Below are positions 15,629-24,740 of a DNA stretch of 35,419 bases, piece after piece. The translations under genes were made by a program, and so were the position numbers. How positions within the stretch are numbered: position 1 is the stretch's first letter; the number at the start of each line of letters is the position of its first letter. This DNA comes from Cytophagaceae bacterium (lineage in GTDB: Bacteria; Bacteroidota; Bacteroidia; Cytophagales; Spirosomataceae). The DNA lies in the NCBI GenBank assembly GCA_027488335.1, contig JAIYBU010000161.1, positions 1-35,419 of the forward strand, written 5' to 3'. The notes below the pieces were generated by a model that was given only the letters and a program-made list of their open reading frames with translations, did not search any database and had not been told where the DNA came from.

Positions 15629-17704
15629 TTATTTTACAATCAATAAAATCATCATCAAAACTAAACAAACAAAAATCGTGATGATATAAGTTTGGGCTTT
15701 ACCATTTTGAATTTGGCGAGTATATGACCCAACCCTTGCGGTAGCATTCGCTACTAAAGCCACAAAACTATCAATGATATTTCGCTCCAACCAATGATTC
15801 AACGCAGCCCAAGTAAGCGTCAAACTTCCCACTGAATTTACGGCTCCATCAATTATCTTTCTATCAAAAGAATTGATTTTCGGACTTATCCAAAGCAATG
15901 GTTTTACGAAAACAATTTGGTACAATTCGCTCAAATAATAGTTTCTAAATATAAACTTAGCCATTATACCTCTTGGCTCAACTTCCTCACTATCAAGCCG
16001 ATAACTTTCTTCTTTTGTAAAAATATAGCCCAAAAGCACACCATTTAATGCCACCAAAATAGCAATATATGCTACCCATTGATAACTTTTTGCTTCGTGA
16101 TGAAAGGTATGAAAAAACCAACTACTTTCCGCCGAAAATGGATTTATGGCAAACACAAAACCAATAGAAGCAATGGCCATCACGATTGATGACAGCTCCA
16201 TTGGACCGATTTTAGCCAAGAAATCAAGTAAATCACCTTCTTCGGCGTGTCTTATTTCGGCTTGTTGGCGTTCTTCATCGTCTTCGACGTTTACAATTCC
16301 TCCGATACGCTTTGCTATATTTCTATATATTTTTTTTGCACTTAATGAAATCAGTTCGAGTGGGTTATCTCCTCGCTCCAAAAACACTAAGAATACTTGT
16401 CGCATCATGTAATAGGCACTCATACCAGAAACCACCAAACACACCGCTGGAATGATAAAATAGGCTTGCTTAGGTTGGTGAGCAGCCCATTCAAAGGCTG
16501 CAACCACAATGGCATCTTTCGATAAAAAACCTGAGAAAAAGGGAATACCTGCTAAAGCGGCGGCACAAATCGTGTAGGTATAGTAAATGATTGGAATCTC
16601 TCGTCGAAGATTACCCATTTTACGCATATCTTGCTCGTGGTGCATGTGATGAATAACCGCACCTGCCGACAAAAACAAACCTGCTTTGAAAAATGCGTGC
16701 GTAACCAAATGAAAAAGTGCCGTATTGACAGCTCCAACTCCGATTCCGACTACCATCAACCCTAATTGAGAAATGGTAGAAAAAGCTAAGAGTTTTTTGA
16801 TATCATATTGAACAAGTGCCGAACACGCTCCAAAAAACATCGTAAGCATACCTACAATTGCCATTACGAGAAGTGTATCTGGCGATAATATCGGTTCGAT
16901 TCTGGCCATCAAGAAAATACCTGCCGCAACCATCGTAGCAGCGTGAATTAATGCCGAAACTGGTGTAGGACCTTCCATAGCATCGGGAAGCCATACTTGC
17001 AAAGGTAATTGAGCAGATTTGGCAACGCATCCACAAAAAAGTAATAAACCAATGGTTGTCATTATGGGACTATTCAATGATGCCGCCGACATAAGTTGGG
17101 CTTTTTCAACAATACTCGTCACATTAAGTGTACCGAAATATCTATAAACCAATAATATTCCGATAAAAAAACCAATATCCCCTATCCTATTCACCAAAAA
17201 TGCCTTCATAGCGGCGTTGGTAGCTGCTTTTTTCTCGTACCAAAAACCAACCAGCAAATACGAACACAAGCCCACTAATTCCCAAAACATGAAAATCATT
17301 AAAAGATTACCTGAAATGATAATGCCAATCATGGCCAAAATGAAAAGGTTGAGATAAGCATAGTATCGGCCAAAACTTGGGTCGCCTTTCATGTATTTAA
17401 GCGAGAAAACCTGTACCCAAAGTGCAATAAACTGTACTAAAAAGTACATCAAATACGTGAGGTCATTGAGCAGAATATCAATCGTGAAGAGTTTATCACT
17501 GATGTAGAACCAATTGTATGAAATAACATCACCTGAAATATCGCTCAAGCGAATACCCATTGAGAAAAGTACACCAATAAAATTTATGAGTATGGAAAGT
17601 AAACCAATGGATTGCTCACTCAGTTGGTTTCGCTTGTACAAGAAAAACGAAAAACCGAATAAATAAAACAATATATTGATTAAAATGACTAATTCTGCAG
17701 ACAT
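15629..17704 (-). CDS. nuoL: NADH-quinone oxidoreductase subunit L
   Basis: 691 residues; distal membrane subunit of Complex I with proton-channel residues in FMFWELVGLCSYLLVGFWYE and VAKSAQLPLQVWLPDAMEGP (helix-7 lysine) and the SALIHAATMVAAGIFLMAR helix. The E. coli protein is about 613 residues. The extra length here is mainly a charged hydrophilic insertion around residues 455-505 (GGIVNVEDDEERQQAEIRH). The C-terminal region has the lateral-helix-like stretch ending in a terminal membrane helix. It is first in nuoL-nuoM-nuoN. No nuoK precedes it: the next gene upstream is an unrelated lipoprotein. Confidence 0.94.
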   Translation of the reverse strand: MSAELVILINILFYLFGFSFFLYKRNQLSEQSIGLLSILINFIGVLFSMGIRLSDISGDVISYNWFYISDKLFTIDILLNDLTYLMYFLVQFIALWVQVFSLKYMKGDPSFGRYYAYLNLFILAMIGIIISGNLLMIFMFWELVGLCSYLLVGFWYEKKAATNAAMKAFLVNRIGDIGFFIGILLVYRYFGTLNVTSIVEKAQLMSAASLNSPIMTTIGLLLFCGCVAKSAQLPLQVWLPDAMEGPTPVSALIHAATMVAAGIFLMARIEPILSPDTLLVMAIVGMLTMFFGACSALVQYDIKKLLAFSTISQLGLMVVGIGVGAVNTALFHLVTHAFFKAGLFLSAGAVIHHMHHEQDMRKMGNLRREIPIIYYTYTICAAALAGIPFFSGFLSKDAIVVAAFEWAAHQPKQAYFIIPAVCLVVSGMSAYYMMRQVFLVFLERGDNPLELISLSAKKIYRNIAKRIGGIVNVEDDEERQQAEIRHAEEGDLLDFLAKIGPMELSSIVMAIASIGFVFAINPFSAESSWFFHTFHHEAKSYQWVAYIAILVALNGVLLGYIFTKEESYRLDSEEVEPRGIMAKFIFRNYYLSELYQIVFVKPLLWISPKINSFDRKIIDGAVNSVGSLTLTWAALNHWLERNIIDSFVALVANATARVGSYTRQIQNGKAQTYIITIFVCLVLMMILLIVK

Positions 17705-17724
17705 TCAACAATGGTCTTTTTTTG

Positions 17725-17756
17725 CAAATATCCAACCTTATGAGCGATAAAACAAA
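17725..17756 (-). promoter_or_regulatory. Promoter of the nuoL-nuoM-nuoN cluster
   Basis: On the minus strand TTTG (17756-17753), a 20-base spacer and GATATTTG (17732-17725) match the Bacteroidota consensus except for the first -7 base. It lies about 20 bases upstream of the nuoL ATG, so nuoLMN has its own transcription start. Confidence 0.65.
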
Positions 17757-17815
17757 AATGAAGCCGAATTTTATCCAAGAAATAATCATTACTCTTTAAA
17801 ACTGATAGAGTAAAT

Positions 17816-18757
17816 CTATTTTACACATCGAAAACCCACGTGCATCAACGAAGTTTCGGGTGAAGTAAAAGAGCGTCCCGAAACTCGATACCCATGACAC
17901 CAACCAGGCTCGCAAAGAAATGAACCTCCTTTTTCTACTTTTTCAAGCGTATCGGTGGGCATTATTCCTTTAGCAATCTCGGCGTAGTTGATTTTCCAAT
18001 TATCGCACCATTGCCATACGTTTCCTGTCATGTCGGTTAAACCCAGTTTGGTTTTCCCGAAATATCCAACGGGCGATGTATAGAAAAAGCCATCAGTATT
18101 TTTGTTATAATCAGGAAAAACTCCATTCCAAGTATTAGCAAGGGGTTTTCCATCTTTTTTTAAATCGTTTCCAAATGGATAAATTGTTCGGTCGTTCGTA
18201 GCATTTCGGGCTGCGTGTTCCCATTCTATCTCCGAGGGTAATCGTTTTCCAGCCCATTTGGCATAAGCTACGGCATCGTACCACGATACTTGTGTAACTG
18301 GATGATTATCAGGAGCTTTCGCTTGGTCTTTTCCGAGCGGGTATTCCCAATTAGCTCCTTTTTTCAAAGTCCAGCCCTTCATATCTTTATCAAAAAAACC
18401 TCCATCGCCAAAGTTTTCAGCATAAGTTTTATAATTTGTTGCTTTAATAAATTCACGAAATTGAGCTACCGTTACAGGCGAAATATCCATAAAAAATGGT
18501 TTTACTTCTGCCCAAAACATGGGGCGTTCAAAATCCATTCCATCAGTTGTTCCTATTTGTGTGTATCCACCTGGCACATAGACCATACCTGTAGGAATAA
18601 CTAAGGTTTTTGGAATTTCTTGCTTCAGAAAACTCGTGGGAGCTTCTTTTAAAATTTTTACCGTTGGAGAAAAATCAAAGGAGGTTTGTTCTGCTTTTTT
18701 TTCAGAATTGCAAGCAAAAACTAAAAGTGTAACAATAAGTAAAGGTATATTTTTCAT
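17816..18757 (-). CDS. Lipoprotein of the formylglycine-generating enzyme (SUMF1) family
   Basis: 313 residues from the ATG at 18757. An upstream in-frame start at 18784 would put nine residues before a clean lipoprotein signal (MKNIPLLIVTLLVFACNS, lipid-modified cysteine at 16). The mature domain is FGE-sulfatase type: IPTGMVYVPGGYTQIGTTDG near 55, HPVTQVSWYDAVAYAKWAGKRLPSEIEWEHAAR near 165, GLTDMTGNVWQWCDNW near 245. The C-terminal KGGSFLCEPGWCHGYRVSGRS-type motif holds two cysteines five apart (C282, C287). That is the spacing of the catalytic pair in true formylglycine-generating enzymes. Many Bacteroidota SUMF1 lipoproteins lack these residues. No sulfatase gene lies in the window. It is probably anchored on the periplasmic side. 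Confidence 0.82.
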   Translation of the reverse strand: MKNIPLLIVTLLVFACNSEKKAEQTSFDFSPTVKILKEAPTSFLKQEIPKTLVIPTGMVYVPGGYTQIGTTDGMDFERPMFWAEVKPFFMDISPVTVAQFREFIKATNYKTYAENFGDGGFFDKDMKGWTLKKGANWEYPLGKDQAKAPDNHPVTQVSWYDAVAYAKWAGKRLPSEIEWEHAARNATNDRTIYPFGNDLKKDGKPLANTWNGVFPDYNKNTDGFFYTSPVGYFGKTKLGLTDMTGNVWQWCDNWKINYAEIAKGIMPTDTLEKVEKGGSFLCEPGWCHGYRVSGRSFTSPETSLMHVGFRCVK

Positions 18758-18829
18758 TTTTACCAATAAGAAACAGAAGAACACTAAGTTACACTTAGCT
18801 TTTTAAATTTATCTACTTTCATTGAAATT

Positions 18830-20704
18830 TTAATCAAACAATGGCCAATTCACGCCCAAAAAGAAAGTGCGTTTCAAACCTGGATACGTTGAACTCACAT
18901 AATATCCATTACTCGGAAAGCCTTGATTGACGTGAGCAAATTTAAAGAAAAGTCTGACTTTATTAATTTTTAGGTCAGCAAAAACATCGGCCACTGGCGT
19001 TCCCCAAACTTTTTGTTGGTCTTGCAAAAAGAACTGACGAGTAAGCGGCATATAATTATTGGCATAATAAGCAGAACGGTGATAAATCTCTACCCCAGCA
19101 TTAATGTGAAGCACTTTCGCATAGATAAATTCGTAGGCAATCGTTGTATTGTTTGCAATTTTCGGAGTAGGAAAACGGTTTTCAGCCGTATTGGCTGTAT
19201 AATATAACTGATTCGCTAATAAAAATCTACGCCAACGATATTCGACTCCAAGCCCTACTCGTAAGATACTTATAGCCGAAGATTCTTGCTGTACTTGAGC
19301 TTGTTTATCGTAATAAATTAAATTGGTTATCAATGAATTAGTGGCACTTGGTAAAAATACAAAATTTCCTCTACGAATATTAGTTGAAGCATGAAAATTG
19401 ACTGTGGTCGTATTTTTAAAAGTAGTGTTCCACTTATAGGCATGGCTATAAAAATACTCATCTAAGATTGTTGGAGGAACACGCAGTAAGGAAAACCCTG
19501 CCTTTAATTTTGGGCTCAAATATTCAGCTTGAAGTTTTAGGTTTCCGATTGAACCGATTGTTCCAAGTTCCACTTCTGCGTATACTCGCCTTACACTATC
19601 GCGGAAGAAATAGTTTGCCCAACCGCCTACGAGCGTTTCTGGTTTGAGTTTAAGTCGTAAGGTATCGCCCCCAAAATCAGATTTTAGGTTATAAAAACGT
19701 TGACGCAAATAGAGTCTATACGCAAAACCTTTATAAATTCCTTTCACCCCGAATCTATTTTCTAAGAGGTGATAACGTAAATCCATCGAAAGGGTATCTT
19801 TCAAACTCTGTGGTTTTGTAAAGTAATAGACACTTCGAGCGGCCGAATCTGAGCCAAAATTTACATCCGTGTATAAATCTCGACGTTTTTGATAATCTAA
19901 AATATGATAAACTTGAAAACCATTCGTAAGTTTATATTGATGATAAATGTGTAATTCATTTCGCCAGTCTCTTGAAGAAGCTCCCTTTAGCTTAGACAGA
20001 AAATCTCGGTAATTTCCCAAACTACTTTCAGCTACAAATCTACTTGTGTCAGATAATGGCTTGATACCTCCTTGCTCAAGTGGAGCATGATTGAAGTGAT
20101 TATAACTACCCAAAATGATGTATTTTCCATTTTTCGACTCATAGTTTGAATGAAACATCACTGCCCAACTATCTACCATACGTTCTTCACGGGTTTGTGG
20201 AGCTCCGTATTGTTTTGATGACGACATTCGTCTTACATCAAGTGTGGCATTGAGTCGAGGTTTTATATTTTGCGAGTGCGTAAAGTGCATGATGCCCGTT
20301 CCGCCACTTGACTGCACATAAGTTACATTCGTATAAGGCGATTTAGTATTGAAATAAGTGGTTTTTCTTACATCAAAGGCATAAGCACCGTAGGTCGAAT
20401 ATCCCAAATTTTTAGCAATATCAGTAATAGGTGTAAAAAATAGTGGCTTTATTGCCGTACCAATATTTCCTAAATCCTGATACAGTTGCCCGCTACGAAG
20501 GTTAAAATCGAATAAATGAAAGTTTGCAAGAGTAGTATCTGGATTATAAAATGTTTTTCTGTTGTTCAGAATATCATCTTCAAGGATATACCTGACGGTT
20601 TTTGTACTATAAACTTGCTTTGTGGAATCATCAAGAATTTGGGCATTGGAAAAGCCGTATAGTATTGATAATAAGAAAGTTATAAATATATATTTTTTGT
20701 TCAT
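18830..20704 (-). CDS. Putative outer-membrane porin (Porin_10 family)
   Basis: 624 residues with a signal peptide (MNKKYIFITFLLSILYGFSNAQ). The mature protein is a long series of alternating beta strands with aromatic girdles (for example FQVYHILDYQKRRDLYTDVNFGSD, YRLYLRQRFYNL). It ends in FFLGVNWPLFD, consistent with a beta-barrel closing strand. The early segment FHLFDFNLRSGQLYQDLGNIGTA is typical of the Bacteroidota putative-porin family Porin_10. Substrate specificity cannot be read. It stands alone between the SUMF1 lipoprotein and chrA. Confidence 0.75.
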   Translation of the reverse strand: MNKKYIFITFLLSILYGFSNAQILDDSTKQVYSTKTVRYILEDDILNNRKTFYNPDTTLANFHLFDFNLRSGQLYQDLGNIGTAIKPLFFTPITDIAKNLGYSTYGAYAFDVRKTTYFNTKSPYTNVTYVQSSGGTGIMHFTHSQNIKPRLNATLDVRRMSSSKQYGAPQTREERMVDSWAVMFHSNYESKNGKYIILGSYNHFNHAPLEQGGIKPLSDTSRFVAESSLGNYRDFLSKLKGASSRDWRNELHIYHQYKLTNGFQVYHILDYQKRRDLYTDVNFGSDSAARSVYYFTKPQSLKDTLSMDLRYHLLENRFGVKGIYKGFAYRLYLRQRFYNLKSDFGGDTLRLKLKPETLVGGWANYFFRDSVRRVYAEVELGTIGSIGNLKLQAEYLSPKLKAGFSLLRVPPTILDEYFYSHAYKWNTTFKNTTTVNFHASTNIRRGNFVFLPSATNSLITNLIYYDKQAQVQQESSAISILRVGLGVEYRWRRFLLANQLYYTANTAENRFPTPKIANNTTIAYEFIYAKVLHINAGVEIYHRSAYYANNYMPLTRQFFLQDQQKVWGTPVADVFADLKINKVRLFFKFAHVNQGFPSNGYYVSSTYPGLKRTFFLGVNWPLFD

Positions 20705-20884
20705 CTAACTATTAAAAAGCTAAGATAGCGGTATATCACCAACGAATCGGGAAATTCATTCCACAAATAATAACGCAATTTACGGCAAATCTTTGAAAGG
20801 AAGGCGAAGAAAAGAGTGTTAATTGTTGTTAAAGATAGTTTAGTGAGGATAAATGATATTGACTGTGGCTATTTTAGAACATTT

Positions 20885-22066
20885 TCATAGTATCGCCCAA
20901 CCCAAAAACAAACCGATAAAAATAAGAATATAGGTTGAAACAAGGCGGGTTTGAAGCAAAATGAGTGTCAGGATAATTGTTAAATCAGAAACTAAATCAA
21001 AAGCCATTGGTCGGTAAAGCGACAACGCCGCAGCGGCCGTAAGACCCGTACTGGCAGCATTGATACCTTCGAGCGAGGCTCTGATTCCACGATATTTTTT
21101 GAGTTCATTCCAAAAACGTATCACAAAAAATATCAAGAATGTTCCAGGGAGAAAAATTCCAAGCGAAGATACAATACTTCCCAATATTTCGCCACTTGTC
21201 CCCCACTCACGCATAGATAATGCCCCTACAAAAGCCGAAATAGAAAAAACCGGACCAGGAGCAACTTCTACGATTGCGACACCTGATAGAAATTCATCGG
21301 CAGATAAATAATGCTTAAATTCTACAAATTCGTTATAAAGTAGTGGTTTCAAAATATGTCCTCCACCAAAAGCCAAACTGCCATTTCTATAAAAATTTTC
21401 AAAAAGACGAATAGGTAAGTTGTTCGTTATTTTGCCCAAAATTACCAAAAACATAAAAACGCCCAACCAAAGAATGAAATTCGACCATTCGACTTTGATG
21501 GGCTGTTTTTCCATTTTTTCTTGCTCGCCAAATTTAAATGAGGTGGCCAATCCTCCCAACAAAATCCAGATGGGCGTAATGTACGGTGAAGGAAATACGA
21601 AAGCAGCAATTGCTGCCAAAAGCATTAAAAATATGCTAATTTTGGTTTTAATCACTTTTACTCCAATCGAAAAAGCTGCAAAAATGATAAATGCAACTCC
21701 CATTGGTTTGATGAACCGTGTGAGATTGGTGAGTTGGTCTTTTTCTACGTAAGTGACTCCCAATGCCGCCAAAGTCATAAGCAAAGTGCCAGGAAGTATC
21801 CAAACTAAAAGCGTCAAATATGCTAAACTTGCACCTCCCAAACGAAAGCCAATAGCCGTGATAGTTTGGGTTGAAGTTGGACCAGGTAAAACTTGACAAA
21901 GGGCTTGAAGTTCGAGAATCTCGGCTTCGGTGATGTAGTTATGTTTTTTTACAAGCCTATCCAAAAACATCGTCAGATGCACTTGCGGCCCACCAAAACA
22001 AGTGAGAGCAAGTATCAGTACGTCTTTCAAGAAAATGATGTAACGAATCTGACGGGTTTTGGCCAT
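20885..22066 (-). CDS. chrA: Chromate-type transporter ChrA, two-domain form
   Basis: 393 residues with two homologous CHR halves. The first has FGGP (24-27) and a PGP motif (61-63 in QVLPGPTSTQ). The second repeats these as LAFGGGHILKPLL and VEVAPGPVFSIS. Both halves are followed by several hydrophobic helices. Long-chain CHR proteins act as inner-membrane chromate efflux pumps, probably by proton/chromate antiport; some homologues have other anions as substrate. No chrB regulator or chromate reductase lies beside it. Confidence 0.88.
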   Translation of the reverse strand: MAKTRQIRYIIFLKDVLILALTCFGGPQVHLTMFLDRLVKKHNYITEAEILELQALCQVLPGPTSTQTITAIGFRLGGASLAYLTLLVWILPGTLLMTLAALGVTYVEKDQLTNLTRFIKPMGVAFIIFAAFSIGVKVIKTKISIFLMLLAAIAAFVFPSPYITPIWILLGGLATSFKFGEQEKMEKQPIKVEWSNFILWLGVFMFLVILGKITNNLPIRLFENFYRNGSLAFGGGHILKPLLYNEFVEFKHYLSADEFLSGVAIVEVAPGPVFSISAFVGALSMREWGTSGEILGSIVSSLGIFLPGTFLIFFVIRFWNELKKYRGIRASLEGINAASTGLTAAAALSLYRPMAFDLVSDLTIILTLILLQTRLVSTYILIFIGLFLGWAIL

Positions 22067-22070
22067 ATTA

Positions 22071-22188
22071 GCTGTCGGCTGTCAGCATTCGGCTGTCAGC
22101 TTTTGATTTATATTTCTAAATTTTTGCAATCAGCTCTCGGCAATCGGCTACCAACTTTCGGAGAAAATATCAAAGCCAATTGCCGAAG
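22071..22188. repeat. GCTGTCGGCTGTCAGC-type repeats and hairpin
   Basis: 22071-22101 carries repeated CGGCTGTCAGC words. From 22134 CTCTCGGCAATCGGCT pairs imperfectly with AGCCAATTGCCGAAG at 22174-22188. The hairpin follows the 2OG-oxygenase stop codon on the minus strand, so it may end that transcript. The repeated words right before chrA are part of the dispersed low-complexity family. Confidence 0.5.
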
Positions 22189-22194
22189 TAATCT

Positions 22195-23151
22195 CTATTT
22201 CTTAAAGCCTAATTCTCTTAATCTTTCGGCCAAAAACTCGCCCGCTGTCATGTTCTCGTAGCGACGTGGATTTTCAGCATCAATACACGATTCCAAGCAA
22301 GTTAGGTCCATATCGCCACGGGGGTGCATGAAAAATGGAATCGAGAAGCGTGAAGTTTTCATTTTTTCACGAGGTGGATTTACCACTCGGTGAATGGTCG
22401 ATTTGAGTTTATGATTCGTCAGGCGGTCGAGCATATCGCCTACATTAATAACAATCTGCTCTGGCAGAGCCGTAACGGCAATCCATTTTCCATCCAGACG
22501 CAGCACTTCCAAACCATCGGCCGAAGCCCCCATCAAAAGCGTAATCAAGTTAATGTCGCCATGAGCGGCAGCACGCACAGCACCTTCGGGCAAAGCATCG
22601 GGGTTTTCGATGGGAAAATAATGTAAAGCACGTAAAATACTATCACCATTCCTTACTTTTTCTTCGAAAAAATCTTCCGAAAGACCTAAGTATAAGGCAA
22701 TTGCTCGCAAGAGTGTCTTTCCAGTATTTTCAAAAGTTTTGTAAACTTCGGTTGTATATTGTTCAAATTCAGGAACTTCGTCAGGGAAGATATTTGATGG
22801 CATATTTCCATCAACCACTGGCTGACCAACATGATAAAACTCTTTCAAATCAGGTTTTGTAAAACCTTTAGCCGTTTCTTTTCCTTTGCCTACATAACCA
22901 CGTTGCCCAAGCAATTCAGGAAACTCGTATTTTTGTTTGAGTTCATCGGGTTGATAGAAAAATTTCTGAACAGCAGTATAGAGTTTTTCACGAAGTTCAT
23001 CAGAAAGACCATGATTTTTTATTGCCACAAAACCAATCGTATTAAAAGCTGCTCCGAGGTCTTGAACGAATTTATTTTTACGAGCCGAATCGCCAGAAGT
23101 AAAGTCCGCCAAATCAAGCGACGGAATAGAATCAAGAAGTGTTTGTTCCAT
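22195..23151 (-). CDS. Isopenicillin-N-synthase-like 2-oxoglutarate/Fe(II) oxygenase
   Basis: 318 residues from the ATG at 23151. An in-frame TTG at 23172 lies in the promoter region and is not used. The N-terminal DIOX_N-type segment includes SIPSLDLADF and FNTIGFVAIKNHGL. The Fe(II) facial triad is visible as HGDINLITLLMG (His and Asp) and a distal His in LKSTIHRVVNP. The 2-oxoglutarate-binding Arg-Ser is in TSRFSIPFFMHP. Members of this superfamily hydroxylate or cyclise many small molecules. Neighbours give no hint, so the substrate is unknown. Confidence 0.83.
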   Translation of the reverse strand: MEQTLLDSIPSLDLADFTSGDSARKNKFVQDLGAAFNTIGFVAIKNHGLSDELREKLYTAVQKFFYQPDELKQKYEFPELLGQRGYVGKGKETAKGFTKPDLKEFYHVGQPVVDGNMPSNIFPDEVPEFEQYTTEVYKTFENTGKTLLRAIALYLGLSEDFFEEKVRNGDSILRALHYFPIENPDALPEGAVRAAAHGDINLITLLMGASADGLEVLRLDGKWIAVTALPEQIVINVGDMLDRLTNHKLKSTIHRVVNPPREKMKTSRFSIPFFMHPRGDMDLTCLESCIDAENPRRYENMTAGEFLAERLRELGFKK

Positions 23152-23169
23152 AAGATGAAGATTTTTTGG

Positions 23170-23177
23170 CAAAAGTA
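23170..23177 (-). promoter_or_regulatory. Putative -7 element of the 2OG-oxygenase gene
   Basis: On the minus strand TACTTTTG matches TAnnTTTG. The -33 element is weak (TTTT/TTTC only). Transcription would start near 23163, which supports the ATG at 23151 over the upstream TTG. Confidence 0.4.
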
Positions 23178-23498
23178 AAGAAAATCATTGATTGTGAAAA
23201 ATGAGAAATGTCACAAAACAGGGTAAAGGCGTCCAAAAACCTTATAAAAAGATACGAATTTTGCAAAATCTCGACCAAAAACTCATGATTGAAGCCGATA
23301 GTATATTTTATGTTTTAACCCCAAACTGAAGTCTGAGGAGAAAATACATAGCATAACGACTGTTGCCTTGACGAATATCCGTAGTGTTATTCCAAGTAGT
23401 TAGACTTACAAATTATAGGTTTAGAGCGTTTGGGGTGTATCACAAAATCATTTAGCCTATTTTGACTACCAAGTTTTTCAAGAACAAATAATTTTGAA
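23173..23498. other. 326-base intergenic region, mostly degraded sequence
   Basis: The longest gene-free stretch of the window. It holds the -7 element above at one end and a fragment resembling the end of an outer-membrane barrel gene (23308-23412). The rest shows no ORF, hairpin or RNA feature that I can support. Confidence 0.6.
23308..23412 (-). pseudogene. Remnant of the C-terminus of an outer-membrane beta-barrel protein
   Basis: On the minus strand 34 codons between two in-frame stops read FVSLTTWNNTTDIRQGNS then RYAMYFLLRLQFGVKT. Alternating aromatic/hydrophobic residues ending in LQFGVKT, followed by a true stop, resemble the last two strands of a TonB-dependent or similar barrel. 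No start or upstream coding part exists: a stop comes just before, and the next gene ends at 23499. It is most likely the tail of a deleted gene. A chance frame cannot be excluded. Confidence 0.4.
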
Positions 23499-24662
23499 TC
23501 AAAACCAACCTGAATTACGAAATACTTCGGCAATTAATATTCCCCAGTAAGTACCTGTGGCGTTTCCAAAAGCCCCAACTAAAATCCCTGGTAAGGTCAG
23601 GTCTGAGCGATTCAGGCTTCTCGAAAGTGCCATTGCCGAAGTCGAGCCACCCACATTGGCTTGTGAGGCAATCGAAACGATATCCCAGTCTTGTTTGAAC
23701 AATGCACCCAATCCATAAATGATGCACCCGTGAACCGCAACCAAAATCGTTACGAAAACGAGCAAGACAATGGCCAAAGCTCCATCTTTAAGCAATGCTG
23801 GCACATCGCAATAAGCTCCAATAACTGCCAAAAACAAATAAACACCCAATAAACCAAGTAATTTATGACCTTTCAGACGGTTTATCGCAGGAATTTGTGC
23901 CAAAATCAATGCAATCGTTGTGAGCCATAAAATAGTAGGAATTTGCGAAATCTGACTACTCAACCAAGTTGAAAGACGAATTCCGACTAAACTTATGGCT
24001 ATCAAAAAAGCTAAATCAAACGGGCGTACGCTTTCACTATCAGAGGCATACTGATGGGTTTCGGCTTGTGTTTCTTCCGTTACTTCCATTAATTCTTTTC
24101 TTGGAAACTTCTTATTTAAAATCTGCGGCAAAGCCAGCGTAGCAATTACCCAAAGAGCCGTAATGATATTATCGGCAACGGTTGCGGCCGAAAAAAGGCT
24201 TCCTTGCTGCGAAACGCCATAATGCAAAGCAACCGCATTGAAATTGATACTTCCACCAATGTATGTACCCGTGTACATTCCCCCGATTGCATAAAACATT
24301 TCTCCAATTTGAGATTTGCCGCTTACCAACCACATGGCTACCAACGAACCAATCATGGTAGCAAACGAACCAATAAGAAACATCGTAAGCATGGGTTTTC
24401 CAGCTTTTTTGAGGCTACTGAGATTAACATTGAGCAACATTAAAAAAATAGAAAGTGGAGCAATATAAGCAAAAATGCCATCGTATAGAGGCGTAGCAGG
24501 AGTAGAGGCAGGAATGATTCCTAAGTTAGCCACGATAGCAGTCAAGAGTATCACCATCAGTCCAGTACCGATGTGTCGGAAAAAAGCTTTCTGACAGAGC
24601 CATTCAGAAATAACAATATTTAGGCACAAAACTGCCAAAATCGAAAGTGTATCGTTAAACAT
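23499..24662 (-). CDS. DUF819 family membrane protein
   Basis: 387 residues from the ATG at 24662. An upstream GTG at 24701 falls inside a terminator hairpin and is rejected. The protein is a run of hydrophobic helices in two halves with a charged loop in the middle (about residues 190-215, rich in Glu). GGMYTGTYIGGSINFNAVALHYG near 140 and SQANVGGSTSAMALSRSL near 340 are the paired conserved motifs of the DUF819 (YjcL-like) family. These look like ion- or solute-transporter re-entrant loops. It is presumed to be an inner-membrane transporter, substrate unknown. Confidence 0.75.
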   Translation of the reverse strand: MFNDTLSILAVLCLNIVISEWLCQKAFFRHIGTGLMVILLTAIVANLGIIPASTPATPLYDGIFAYIAPLSIFLMLLNVNLSSLKKAGKPMLTMFLIGSFATMIGSLVAMWLVSGKSQIGEMFYAIGGMYTGTYIGGSINFNAVALHYGVSQQGSLFSAATVADNIITALWVIATLALPQILNKKFPRKELMEVTEETQAETHQYASDSESVRPFDLAFLIAISLVGIRLSTWLSSQISQIPTILWLTTIALILAQIPAINRLKGHKLLGLLGVYLFLAVIGAYCDVPALLKDGALAIVLLVFVTILVAVHGCIIYGLGALFKQDWDIVSIASQANVGGSTSAMALSRSLNRSDLTLPGILVGAFGNATGTYWGILIAEVFRNSGWF

Positions 24663-24688
24663 AAAATGGCTTGGGGGATTTAAATAAA

Positions 24689-24726
24689 AGAATGGAGACA
24701 CAAGAAAATATTTATGTCTCCATTCT
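24689..24726 (-). terminator. Terminator of the DUF4405-fusion gene
   Basis: Perfect 12-base arms 24689-24700 and 24715-24726 with a 14-base loop. On the minus strand the stem is followed by TTTTATTTAAA. It lies 15 bases after the stop codon of the gene ending at 24741. Confidence 0.8.
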
Positions 24727-24740
24727 CCTCTTTTTATTGA

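Noticed and set aside
24663..24701. Upstream GTG start for the DUF819 gene
   Set aside because: It falls inside the terminator of the preceding gene; the ATG at 24662 starts a normal membrane helix.
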